DNA of 64,000 nucleotides, from assembly GCA_031431125.1 (NCBI GenBank), contig JANPCX010000056.1, positions 13,452 to 77,451 of the forward strand. Reading direction: 5' to 3'. The stretch's first letter is position 1, and each line of letters starts with the position of its first letter. Source of the stretch: JANPCX01 sp031431125. Its GTDB lineage: Bacteria; Pseudomonadota; Gammaproteobacteria; Burkholderiales; Burkholderiaceae_C. This document shows positions 15,266-23,503 of this stretch, one piece after another. The notes below the pieces were generated by a model, which had not been told where the DNA came from, made no database searches, and was given only the letters and a program-made list of their open reading frames with translations. A program made the position numbers and the translations under genes.

Positions 15266-17170
15266 TCAGCCCTGCAGCGCCTCTAAGCGCTCGAGCGCAG
15301 CAAGTAACTCGTCGTCAATTTGCACCACACGGGCTTGTGACTCAGCGGCCTTCTTCGGGTCGCTGCTGTAGACGGCACCGTCAGCGAGCAAGGCGTTGAG
15401 CGCGGCCTGTTCAGCTTCCAGGGCTTGCATCTTGGCGGGCAAAGCGTCGAGCTCGCGCTGTTCTTTGTAGCTGAGTTTGCGCGGTTTGGCGCTGGCAGGT
15501 GCAGGGGCAACCGCGTTTGTTTTGCCCGGCTTGCTGCTGTCCTTGCTGGCCTCTTTGGCGGCTTCTTTGCTGGCTTTATTGCGCAAACTTGTCGCGCGTG
15601 CACGCTGCGCCTTCCAATCTTCGTACCCGCCTTCGTACTCACGCCAAAACCCGGGGGTTTCTTCGCCTTCCCAGGCGATGGTGCTGGTGACCACGTTGTC
15701 GAGAAAACGGCGGTCGTGGCTGACCAGAAACACCGTGCCGGGGTAGTTCTGCAGCAACTCTTCCAGCAACTCCAGGGTGTCAATGTCGAGGTCGTTGGTG
15801 GGTTCGTCCAGCACCAGCACGTTGGCGGGCAATGCAAAGAGGCGGGCCAACAGCACGCGGTTGCGTTCGCCGCCGCTCAAGGTGCGCACCGGCGAGTTGG
15901 CGCGCTCTGGCGAAAACAAGAAGTCGTTCAAATAACTCATCACGTGGCGGCGTGAGCCGTTGAACTCCACCCACTCGCTCCCGGGGCTGATGGTGTCGGC
16001 CAAGGTGGCGTCCAGGTTCAGGGTGCTGCGCATTTGGTCGAAGTAGGCAACGTCGATCTTGCTGCCCAGGCGCACGTGGCCTGAGGTCGGCTCCAGCTGG
16101 CCAAGGATGAGCTTGAGCAAGGTGGTTTTGCCTGCGCCATTGGGGCCGATCAAACCCACTTTGTCGCCGCGCAAAATGGTGCCGGTGAAATTGTTGACGA
16201 TGGTTTTGTCGCCAAAGCGCATGGTCACATCACGCAGCTCACCGACGATCTTGCCGCTGGGCGCGCCGGAATCAATCTCCAGGCGCACTTGCCCGAGTGA
16301 GTCTCGTCGCTTTTGACGCTGATCACGCAGCACCTCCAAGCGCTGAATGCGGGCCACGCTGCGGGTGCGGCGGGCTTCCACGCCTCTGCGTATCCACACC
16401 TCTTCTTGCGCCAGCAGTTTGTCGGCGCGGGCATTGGCCAGGGCATCGGAAGCCAACTGCTCTTCTTTGAAAAATTCGTAGGCGCTGAAATTGCCAGGGT
16501 AGCTGCGGATGATGCCGCGGTCTAACTCGATGATGCGGGTGGCCACGCCGTCCAGAAATGCGCGGTCGTGGGTGATGAGCATGATGCTGCCCTTGAAACC
16601 GCAAAGCAGCTCTTCCAGCCAGGCGATGGAATCTAAATCCAAGTGGTTGGTGGGCTCGTCCAGCAACAGCACATCGGGCACCGCCACCAGGGCTTGCGCC
16701 AGGGCCACACGTTTTTTCATGCCCCCGGAGAGTTCGCTGATGTCGCGTGTGCCATCCAGGTGCAATTGCGCCAGCGTGGTGTCCACCCGCTGCTCCCAGT
16801 TCCAGGCGTCCAGCGCTTCAATGCGGGTTTGCAGAGCATCCAAATCGACGCCGTCGGCATGTTCTTCATAGGCCTGGCGCACGGCTTTGGCTTCGGCCAC
16901 ACCCTCGCTCACGGCTTCAAACACGGTGTGGCCGGGCTCAAAAACTGGCTCTTGCGGCACATAACAAATGCGCACGCCTTGGGTCATTTGCAGCAGACCG
17001 TCGTCGAGTTTTTCCAGTCCGGCGATGATTTTCAACATCGACGACTTGCCAGCGCCGTTTCGGCCTATCAGCCCCAGGCGTTCGCCAGCCTCCAGCGAAA
17101 ACGCCGCGTTGTCGAGCAGGGCCACATGGCCGAAAGCCAGGTGGGCGTTGGAAAGGGATAAGACAGCCAT
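15266..17170 (-). CDS. uup: ABC-F family ATPase Uup
   Basis: The protein has 634 residues with two ABC ATPase domains in tandem and no membrane segment. Walker A motifs are GRNGAGKSS and GPNGAGKTT. Signatures are LSGGMKKRVALA and LSGGERNRVLLA, and Walker B motifs are LLLDEPTNHLD and LVLDEPTNDLD. A charged linker rich in Lys and Ala leads to a C-terminal coiled coil of about 80 residues (LSYKEQRELDALPAKMQALE), which is specific to Uup and binds branched DNA in E. coli. It also belongs to the ribosome-associated ABC-F group. I chose the ATG at 17170 (MAVLSLSNAHLAFG); the longer frame crosses a palindromic repeat and is rejected. Confidence 0.92.
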   Translation of the reverse strand: MAVLSLSNAHLAFGHVALLDNAAFSLEAGERLGLIGRNGAGKSSMLKIIAGLEKLDDGLLQMTQGVRICYVPQEPVFEPGHTVFEAVSEGVAEAKAVRQAYEEHADGVDLDALQTRIEALDAWNWEQRVDTTLAQLHLDGTRDISELSGGMKKRVALAQALVAVPDVLLLDEPTNHLDLDSIAWLEELLCGFKGSIMLITHDRAFLDGVATRIIELDRGIIRSYPGNFSAYEFFKEEQLASDALANARADKLLAQEEVWIRRGVEARRTRSVARIQRLEVLRDQRQKRRDSLGQVRLEIDSGAPSGKIVGELRDVTMRFGDKTIVNNFTGTILRGDKVGLIGPNGAGKTTLLKLILGQLEPTSGHVRLGSKIDVAYFDQMRSTLNLDATLADTISPGSEWVEFNGSRRHVMSYLNDFLFSPERANSPVRTLSGGERNRVLLARLFALPANVLVLDEPTNDLDIDTLELLEELLQNYPGTVFLVSHDRRFLDNVVTSTIAWEGEETPGFWREYEGGYEDWKAQRARATSLRNKASKEAAKEASKDSSKPGKTNAVAPAPASAKPRKLSYKEQRELDALPAKMQALEAEQAALNALLADGAVYSSDPKKAAESQARVVQIDDELLAALERLEALQG

Positions 17171-17280
17171 GGGATCTCGATGCGCCAAACAGCGCTGAGA
17201 GACAGCGCCGCCGTGCTGGCGAAGTAAGTGATACGCGGGAGGCGCGTTTTCGGAAACGGGATTATCCCAGGCTGGCATCG

Positions 17281-17383
17281 CGTCATTCCCGCGAAGGCGG
17301 GAATCCACGCGGCGGTGGGCTATGAAGCTGTACCTGCGATGTGTGCGGGGCATCCCTGGATTCCCGCCTTCGCGGGAATGACG
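17281..17383. repeat. Inverted pair of the CGTCATTCCCGC repeat
   Basis: The arm at 17281-17307 starts CGTCATTCCCGCGAAGGCGG, and its exact 27-nt complement lies at 17357-17383 with 49 nt between. Each arm also folds on itself (CCCGC..GCGGG). This GTCATTCCCGCGAAGGCGGG word is a widely dispersed palindromic repeat in proteobacterial genomes. The pair lies upstream of uup and downstream of gshB. It contains no gene and could form a long hairpin in a uup leader transcript. Confidence 0.9.
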
Positions 17384-17427
17384 GGGGGTGATGGGCCGCG
17401 CAACCCCTCACTTGGAATCACACCTCC

Positions 17428-18387
17428 TCAAGCAGCGAGTTTTTTCTCCAGCGCATCCACAAAAGTCGCCGCCACATCCACCCCGGCTTGTTGGGTGATT
17501 TCCTGGAAACAGGTCGGGCTGGTGACGTTGATTTCGGTCAGGCAGTCGCCAATCACGTCCAGTCCCACCAACAGCAAGCCGCGTGCGGCCAGCACGGGGC
17601 CGAGGCTGTTCGCAATCTCCCAATCGCGTGGGCTCAAGGGCTGGGCCACGCCTTTGCCGCCGGCGGCCAAGTTGCCGCGAATCTCCAAGCCTTGGGGAAT
17701 GCGGGCCAGCGAAAAGGGCACAGGCACACCATCAATCACCAAGATGCGTTTGTCGCCCTGGCTGATCTCGGGCAGGTAACGCTGAACCATCACGGTCTGC
17801 AGCCCGCCTTGGTTCAGGGTCTCGGTGATGCTGCCCAGGTTCAGCCCATCGGGGCCTACGCGAAAAATGCCTTTGCCGCCCATGCCGTCGAGCGGTTTCA
17901 AGATGATGTCGTGGTGCTCGGCGTGGAAACGCACGATGTCGGCCGCATCACGCGTGACCAAGGTGGGGCCGATGAACTGGGGGAACTCGAGTATCGACAA
18001 CTTTTCGGGATGGTCGCGCAGCGCCTGCGGCGAGTTGAACACCCTGGCCCCTTCGCGCTCGGCTTGACTGAGCAGGTGGGTGGCGTAGAAGTACTCGCTG
18101 TCGAAGGGCGGGTCCTTGCGCATCAGCACGGCGTCGACATCCGCCAAGGCGATGGGGATTTCGTTGGGCGCTTGTTGCTTGGCAACGAACCAATCGTCCA
18201 ACAATCCAGTCAGTGTGATCTCACGCACGAAGGCCGTAACGCGCCCATCCCGCTTCCACATCACATCTTTGGGCTCGCAAGCCACAAGCGTGTGGCCACG
18301 TTGTGAGGCCTCGCGCATCATGGCGAAGGTGGAGTCTTTGTAAGGCTTGAAGGACTCGAGCGGGTCGGCGATGAAAAGAAGTTTCAT
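17428..18387 (-). CDS. gshB: Glutathione synthetase
   Basis: The protein has 319 residues, the normal length for bacterial GshB. It begins MKLLFIADPLESFKPYKDST and carries RKDPPFDSEY, the ATP-grasp segments IILKPLDGMGGKGIFR and KRILVIDGVPVPFSLARIP, and the terminal metal-binding GLDVIGDCLTEINVTSPTCF. The reaction joins glycine to gamma-glutamylcysteine using ATP in the cytoplasm. gshA is not in the window. The next upstream gene, benE, ends 17 nt away on the same strand, so the two may share a transcript. Assignment is secure. Confidence 0.95.
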   Translation of the reverse strand: MKLLFIADPLESFKPYKDSTFAMMREASQRGHTLVACEPKDVMWKRDGRVTAFVREITLTGLLDDWFVAKQQAPNEIPIALADVDAVLMRKDPPFDSEYFYATHLLSQAEREGARVFNSPQALRDHPEKLSILEFPQFIGPTLVTRDAADIVRFHAEHHDIILKPLDGMGGKGIFRVGPDGLNLGSITETLNQGGLQTVMVQRYLPEISQGDKRILVIDGVPVPFSLARIPQGLEIRGNLAAGGKGVAQPLSPRDWEIANSLGPVLAARGLLLVGLDVIGDCLTEINVTSPTCFQEITQQAGVDVAATFVDALEKKLAA

Positions 18388-18404
18388 GAACGTTCAATGT
18401 GAAT

Positions 18405-19631
18405 TCAGCGGGCCGAGGAAGAGGCTGTGGGCCGCCACTGTTGCACAAATAGCGCGAGTGCGCCCGCCACGACACCCCAGAAAGCCGAGGCGATGCCCCA
18501 GAGGCTGACGCCGCTCAGGGTGACCAAAAAAGTGATGAGGGCAGCTTCGCGCGTGGTTTCTTCTTTCAAGGCCGAGGCCAAACCACTGCCTATGGTGCCG
18601 AGCAAAGCCAAACCGGCAATGGCGACCACCAGCTCACGCGGGAAGGCGGTGAGCACGCCGGTGACGGCTGCACCAAAAAGGCCAATCACCACGTAGATCA
18701 GCCCGCAGCTCACAGCGGCGGTGTAGCGCTTGGCTGGGTCTTCATGGGCTTCGCGGCCCATGCAAATGGCGGCGGTGATGGCGGACAAATTGAGTGCGAA
18801 AGCACCAAACGGTGCCAACACCAAGGTGGCCAGCCCCGTGAGCGTGATGATTTTTGACAGCGGCATCTCGTAGCCCGCCGCTTTGATGGCGGCCACACCC
18901 GGCAAGTTTTGTGAGGCCATGGTCACCACAAACAGCGGCAGGGCCAGGCTGATGAGGGCGCTGACGCTGAACTCAGGCATCACGAACACGGGGGCAGTCA
19001 AGGACCACTGAACCGCGTTCAACTGCAACTGCCCCCTGAAGGCAACCAGCACCGTGGCCAAGAGCAAGACCACAGGCACCGCATAACGCGGCCACAAGCG
19101 CCTGCCGAGCAAATAGCTGCACAGCATCAGCAGCACCAAACTCCAGTCCGACTTCAGTGCCACAAAAGCATCCAGGCCAAAACGCCCGAGCACACCGGCC
19201 AACAAGGCCGAGGCGATGGACATGGGAATGCGGCCCATCAAACGTTCAAACCAACCCGTGATACCAAAGAGCGTGATCAACAGCGCGCACACCATGAAGG
19301 CGCCCACGGCCTGCGCCATCGTGAAGGCCTGGCCGTCGCTGCTTGCGGCCATGGCTGCGGTGGCCAGCACCGCTGCGCCGGGTGTGCTCCAGGCCACCAT
19401 CACCGGCTTCTTCAACCACAGCGAAGGCAGTGCGGAACACAGGCCCATGCCCAGCCCCAAGGCCCACATCCAGGAGCTGATTTGCGCCGGCGTCGCGCCC
19501 AAACTGGTGGCCGCTTGAAATACGATGGCCACCGAGCTGGTGAAACCGACCAGCACCGCGACAAACCCTGCCGTGCCGGCTTGGACGGACCAATCTTTGA
19601 AGAAACTCACAGTGAATCCAGACGGTGGCAC
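18405..19631 (-). CDS. benE: BenE-family benzoate/H+ symporter
   Basis: The protein has about 408 residues with about twelve hydrophobic helices. It matches the BenE family, including the N-terminal GFVAVLVGFTSSVAIVFQAA, PVMVAWSTPGAAVLAT and the central PLFVVTMASQNLPGVAAIKAAGY. The family imports benzoate by proton symport, though many members sit far from benzoate genes, as here, so the substrate is uncertain. GTG 19631 is the longest start; GTG 19610 (reading VSFFKDWSV) is an equally good alternative. It is divergent from the DUF3617 gene across about 90 bp and lies directly upstream of gshB. Confidence 0.87.
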   Translation of the reverse strand: MPPSGFTVSFFKDWSVQAGTAGFVAVLVGFTSSVAIVFQAATSLGATPAQISSWMWALGLGMGLCSALPSLWLKKPVMVAWSTPGAAVLATAAMAASSDGQAFTMAQAVGAFMVCALLITLFGITGWFERLMGRIPMSIASALLAGVLGRFGLDAFVALKSDWSLVLLMLCSYLLGRRLWPRYAVPVVLLLATVLVAFRGQLQLNAVQWSLTAPVFVMPEFSVSALISLALPLFVVTMASQNLPGVAAIKAAGYEMPLSKIITLTGLATLVLAPFGAFALNLSAITAAICMGREAHEDPAKRYTAAVSCGLIYVVIGLFGAAVTGVLTAFPRELVVAIAGLALLGTIGSGLASALKEETTREAALITFLVTLSGVSLWGIASAFWGVVAGALALFVQQWRPTASSSAR

Positions 19632-19719
19632 AAGGTGGCAGAGGATAGCCTTTATGGCGAGAATCCGTGGTCGAGCGCTGCTATGCTGGACCGCTCAAAC
19701 GATTGCAAGGAGTTTTCCC

Positions 19720-20295
19720 ATGCTCACACGCTTGTTGTCCACTGCTGTCTTGGCCATCCCACTGAACTTGCTGTTCGCTGCGGGGGCGCAAGCCCAGCTT
19801 CAAACCCAGATGCAAGCCGGGCTGTGGGAGACCACCATGCAAATGAAGTCACAAAGTGGTGAGATGGAAAAGGCCATGGCCCAGGCTCAGGCCGCCATGG
19901 CCAAGATGACGCCCGAACAGCGCAAACAAATGGACGCCATGATGGCGAAAAACGGCATCGCCATGGGCGGGGCACCGAACACCGTTCGGATCTGCATCAC
20001 GCCTGAACAAGCAGCACTGCGGCAAGTACCCACCCGAGATGGGTGTACCCACACCATGCAGCACAGCGGCAACAGCACCCGCATGCAGTTCAGTTGCGCG
20101 GGCAACCCGCCTTCCACGGGTGAAGGGCAATTCACGTTGCTCGGACCCAGAGCCTATGAAGGCGAGTTCATTTTCACCACACAGCGCAAAGGCAAACCCG
20201 AGGTGATGCAAACGACACAGTCCGGAAAGTGGCTCTCTGCCGACTGTGGCGCCATCAAGCCCATGGCCACGCCGCCGGCGAGCAAATCCAAATAG
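19720..20295 (+). CDS. DUF3617 domain protein, exported
   Basis: The protein has 191 residues. A signal peptide (MLTRLLSTAVLAIPLNLLFAAGAQA) is followed by the typical DUF3617 opening AGLWETTMQMKSQSGEM. A Met/Gln/Ala-rich helix comes next, and Cys residues around RICITPEQAA and DGCTHTMQ that probably form disulphides. The family is periplasmic and its function is unknown. AAGGAG at 19707-19712 sets the start at 19720; the longer frame to 19525 overlaps benE and is rejected. It converges on creB with a 7-nt gap. No operon partner is present. Confidence 0.85.
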   Translation: MLTRLLSTAVLAIPLNLLFAAGAQAQLQTQMQAGLWETTMQMKSQSGEMEKAMAQAQAAMAKMTPEQRKQMDAMMAKNGIAMGGAPNTVRICITPEQAALRQVPTRDGCTHTMQHSGNSTRMQFSCAGNPPSTGEGQFTLLGPRAYEGEFIFTTQRKGKPEVMQTTQSGKWLSADCGAIKPMATPPASKSK

Positions 20296-20302
20296 AGACT
20301 CC

Positions 20303-21037
20303 CTAACGCGACGCCGGCAAATCGTCGGCCAGCGCATACCCACTGCCACGGTGGGTGCATATCGGGTCGAGCTCAGGTGCAATCGCCTTGAGTTTGGCGC
20401 GCAAGGTTTTCACGTGGGCATCAACGGTGCGGTCCAGGCTGTCGCTGGCGTCGTCCCAGACCAGGTCGAGCAGCACATCGCGGGTGTACACATGGCCAGG
20501 GCGTGAGGCCAAGGTTTTGAGCAGCCCGAACTCATAACGCGACAAGTCCAGTCGCTGGCCGTAGTAACGAATTTGGCGCTTGCTGTCGTCGATGGCCAGT
20601 GGCGTCGCAGCAGCCGGTGCGGACAAATCCTCCGCCTTTATTGCCGCCGTTGTCCCCTTGTTGGAACGGCGCAAGATTGACCGCACCCGCGCCACCAGTT
20701 CACGTGGCGAGAAGGGTTTGGGCACATAGTCGTCCGCGCCCAACTCCAGACCCACCACCCTGTCGATCTCATCGCTGCGCGCTGTGAGAAAGACCACGGG
20801 CAAATCTGTGCAACCCGGCATCGCACGCAGTCGTTTGAACACCTCAAAACCCATGATGTCGGGCAAGCCCACATCGAGAATCACCAAGGCTGGGGTTTGT
20901 TCGGCCACGCGACGCAAGGCCTCCTCGCCGGTGGCGCACCACAAGGGCTCAAACCCTTCGGTGCGCAGCGCGTACTGCAAGGTGTCGGCAATGCCGGGTT
21001 CGTCTTCGACGATGAGGATGCGGGGTTTGGATGACAT
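20303..21037 (-). CDS. creB: OmpR-type response regulator, CreB-like
   Basis: The protein has 244 residues. The receiver domain reads RILIVEDEPGIADTLQYALRTEG, with the phosphorylated Asp in LVILDVGLPDIMGFEVF, FLTARSDEIDRVVGLELGADDY and KPFSPRELVARVR. These words match CreB closely. A linker leads to an OmpR/PhoB winged helix (YEFGLLKTLASRPGHVYTRD..LLDLVW) ending RGSGYAL. I chose the ATG at 21037; the longer frame overlaps cysK. The cognate sensor CreC normally follows creB but is absent: the stop is 7 nt from a convergent gene. It lies 16 nt after cysK and may be co-transcribed with it. Confidence 0.85.
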   Translation of the reverse strand: MSSKPRILIVEDEPGIADTLQYALRTEGFEPLWCATGEEALRRVAEQTPALVILDVGLPDIMGFEVFKRLRAMPGCTDLPVVFLTARSDEIDRVVGLELGADDYVPKPFSPRELVARVRSILRRSNKGTTAAIKAEDLSAPAAATPLAIDDSKRQIRYYGQRLDLSRYEFGLLKTLASRPGHVYTRDVLLDLVWDDASDSLDRTVDAHVKTLRAKLKAIAPELDPICTHRGSGYALADDLPASR

Positions 21038-21053
21038 GGGCAGCGCGGGGGCT

Positions 21054-21974
21054 TTATTCGGTTGGCAAGAAACCTTCGATGGACAAATAGCGTTCACCGG
21101 TGTCGTAGTTGAAGCCGAGCACGGTGGCACCCGCAGGCAAGTCAGGCAGCTTTTGCGCAATGGCGGCCAAGGTGGCGCCGCTGGAAATACCCACCAGCAT
21201 GCCCTCTTCACGCGCGGCGCGGCGGGCCATTTCACGGGCAGCTTCGGCTTCGACTTGGATCACGCCGTCGAGCAAATCGGTGTGCAAGTTTTTGGGGATG
21301 AAACCGGCGCCAATGCCTTGAATCGGGTGCGGGCTGGGCGCGCCGCCACTGATCACCGGGCTGGCGCTGGGCTCAACCGCAAACACTTTGAGTTTCGGCC
21401 AACGGGCTTTGAGGACCTGAGCACAACCGGTGATGTGGCCGCCCGTGCCCACACCGGTGATGAGGGCGTCGATGCCGCTGGGGAAGTCAGCCGCAATCTC
21501 CAGCGCCGTGGTGCGCACATGCACATCGATGTTGGCGGGGTTCTCAAACTGCTGCGGCATCCATGAATTTGCCGTCTCGGACACCAGCTCTTTGGCGCGC
21601 GCAATGGCACCGTTCATGCCTTTTTCGCGCGGCGTGAGCACAAAAGTCGCGCCATAGGCCAGCATCAAACGGCGGCGTTCAATGCTCATGCTCTCGGGCA
21701 TCACGAGCACGAGCTTGTAGCCCTTCACCGCCGCCACCATGGCCAGACCCACGCCGGTATTGCCGGAGGTGGGTTCGATGATGGTGGATCCGGGCTTGAG
21801 CAAACCTGCGACTTCTGCTGCCTCCACCATGCTGAGCGCAATGCGGTCCTTGATGGAACCACCCGGGTTGGAGCGTTCACTCTTGATGTAGACCGAGTGC
21901 GTTCCGCCAAACAAGCGGTTGATGCGGATGTGCGGCGTATTGCCAATGGTGGCCAGAATATTTTGCGCAAGCAT
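21054..21974 (-). CDS. cysK: Cysteine synthase (O-acetylserine sulfhydrylase), CysK/CysM family
   Basis: The protein has 306 residues, fold-type II PLP enzyme. The PLP lysine is Lys42 in NPGGSIKDRIA, followed by EPTSGNTGVGLA, the phosphate loop GVGTGGHITG and GISSGA near the C-terminus. MPESMSIERRRLMLAYGA and LTPREKGMNGAI favour the CysK type over CysM. It makes cysteine from O-acetylserine and sulfide in the cytoplasm. The start is 65 bp from the divergent hemE. creB follows 16 nt downstream, an arrangement with no obvious functional reason. Confidence 0.92.
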   Translation of the reverse strand: MLAQNILATIGNTPHIRINRLFGGTHSVYIKSERSNPGGSIKDRIALSMVEAAEVAGLLKPGSTIIEPTSGNTGVGLAMVAAVKGYKLVLVMPESMSIERRRLMLAYGATFVLTPREKGMNGAIARAKELVSETANSWMPQQFENPANIDVHVRTTALEIAADFPSGIDALITGVGTGGHITGCAQVLKARWPKLKVFAVEPSASPVISGGAPSPHPIQGIGAGFIPKNLHTDLLDGVIQVEAEAAREMARRAAREEGMLVGISSGATLAAIAQKLPDLPAGATVLGFNYDTGERYLSIEGFLPTE

Positions 21975-22027
21975 GGGAGGGTCTCCAAAGCGTGGGGCAC
22001 AGCAAAAGCGCGTGCCAGGTGGCAGAG

Positions 22028-22033
22028 GATAAT
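22028..22033 (+). promoter_or_regulatory. Candidate -10 element just ahead of hemE
   Basis: GATAAT at 22028-22033 lies 6 nt before the hemE ATG at 22040. A transcript starting from it would have almost no leader. No good -35 is seen at 16-18 nt upstream, so the assignment is tentative. Confidence 0.35.
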
Positions 22034-22039
22034 CCCACG

Positions 22040-23131
22040 ATGTTTGCCCCTCTTCAGAACGACACTTTCCTGCGCGCCTGTCTGCGCGAGCCCACCCCCT
22101 ACACCCCCGTTTGGTTGATGCGCCAAGCAGGGCGTTATTTGCCCGAGTACCGCGCCACGCGGGCCAAAGCGGGCAGCTTCATGGGACTGGCCACCAACCG
22201 TGATTACGCCACCGAGGTCACCCTGCAACCGCTGGAGCGTTATGCGCTGGATGCAGCGATTCTGTTCAGCGACATCCTCACCGTGCCCGACGCGATGGGC
22301 CTGGGTTTGAGTTTCGCCTTAGGTGAAGGCCCAAAGTTCGCACGACCGGTTCGGGATGAAGCCGCCGTGAACCAGTTGGCCGTGCCCGACATGAACAGCC
22401 TGCAGTATGTGTTTGACGCCGTGACGTCGATTCGCAAAGCACTGCAAGGCCGGGTGCCCTTGATTGGTTTTTCCGGCAGTCCTTGGACCTTGGCCTGCTA
22501 CATGGTGGAGGGCGGCGGCTCCGACGACTACCGCTTGGTGAAGTCCATGCTTTATTCGCGACCCGACCTGATGCACCGCATGTTGTCCATCAATGCCGAC
22601 GCTGTGGCGCTGTACCTCAACACCCAAATTGAAGCCGGCGCCCAGGCGGTGATGGTGTTTGACAGCTGGGGCGGTGTGCTTGCCGATGGCGCGTTTCAAA
22701 CCTTCAGCCTGGCCTACACCCAGCGGGTGTTGAAACAACTCAAGCGTGAACACCAGGGCGTGCGCATTCCACACATCGTGTTCACCAAAGGCGGTGGCTT
22801 GTGGTTGGAGGAGATGGCCGACATCGGATCGCCACACGCACCCGATGTATTGGGTGTGGACTGGACGGTCAACTTGGGCCAAGCGCGTCGCCGTGTGGGA
22901 GAGCACGTGGCCCTGCAAGGCAACATCGATCCAAATGTGCTGTTTGCCGCGCCGGCACAGATAGAAACACAGGTTCGGCAAACCCTCGACAGCTTTGGCA
23001 TTCCAACCGCAGGTTCGGGCCACATCTTTAACCTCGGCCACGGCATCAGCCAACACACGCCACCCGAGCATGTGTCGGTACTGGTGGATGCCGTTCACCA
23101 GCATTCGAAGCGACAACGCGCGGGCGCCTGA
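22040..23131 (+). CDS. hemE: Uroporphyrinogen decarboxylase
   Basis: The protein has 363 residues. It opens FLRACLREPTPYTPVWLMRQAGRYLPEYR, with the catalytic arginines in RQAGRY, then FSDILTVPDAMG with the key Asp, GFSGSPWTLACYM, and the late NLGHGISQHTPPEHV. It removes four carboxyl groups from uroporphyrinogen III to give coproporphyrinogen III in haem synthesis. I chose the ATG at 22040 (MFAPLQNDTF); the frame is open upstream to 21992 but overlaps the cysK leader. It is divergent from cysK and precedes priA by about 370 bp. Assignment is secure. Confidence 0.96.
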   Translation: MFAPLQNDTFLRACLREPTPYTPVWLMRQAGRYLPEYRATRAKAGSFMGLATNRDYATEVTLQPLERYALDAAILFSDILTVPDAMGLGLSFALGEGPKFARPVRDEAAVNQLAVPDMNSLQYVFDAVTSIRKALQGRVPLIGFSGSPWTLACYMVEGGGSDDYRLVKSMLYSRPDLMHRMLSINADAVALYLNTQIEAGAQAVMVFDSWGGVLADGAFQTFSLAYTQRVLKQLKREHQGVRIPHIVFTKGGGLWLEEMADIGSPHAPDVLGVDWTVNLGQARRRVGEHVALQGNIDPNVLFAAPAQIETQVRQTLDSFGIPTAGSGHIFNLGHGISQHTPPEHVSVLVDAVHQHSKRQRAGA

Positions 23132-23206
23132 AGCACGGGTTTGAGCGCTTTTGAGAGGGCCTGTCAAGTGCCAAATTTGTCGTCAAATCGGTCTTGTGGG
23201 CTTGAC

Positions 23207-23215
23207 TTATCCCCA
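23207..23215 (+). promoter_or_regulatory. DnaA-box-like TTATCCCCA
   Basis: The word differs from the consensus TTATCCACA at one position. It lies in the 372-nt gap between hemE and priA, together with the perfect box at 23395 and a poorer match, TTGCCCACA, at 23383-23391. Apart from these I see no gene or RNA in the gap. Confidence 0.4.
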
Positions 23216-23394
23216 TTTCGGCGCATGCCCCGGTTCGCCGTGGATTTTGTCGCAGTGCACGATGACCATTTCGTGAAATCGCTCTAAGTTGTTGATTTTA
23301 TTGAACAGATCTTGTTGCTGCGAAAATAGGCAATCGCTGTCCAAGCCAGAGGAATCAAGCATTTAGGCCTTTCATGACAAGGTTGCCCACAAAG

Positions 23395-23403
23395 TTATCC
23401 ACA
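23395..23403 (+). promoter_or_regulatory. Perfect DnaA box TTATCCACA upstream of priA
   Basis: The 9-mer matches the DnaA consensus exactly and lies about 100 nt ahead of the priA start. PriA acts in replication restart, so DnaA-linked control of this gene is plausible. It could also be a chance match. Confidence 0.5.
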
Positions 23404-23503
23404 GAACGAGTGGACTACCTGTAAAGCCTAGCAAAAACATGAACTTAGCTGAGGTTTATGAAAGTCACTTCAACTTGAGTCGACAAGTTTGGTGGAGCAC
23501 GTT

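Noticed and set aside
19633..22031. Fifteen-base word AGGTGGCAGAGGATA at 19633-19647 and 22017-22031
   Set aside because: Two copies of a 15-mer near unrelated starts are not enough to call a site; chance or a shared promoter word explains it.
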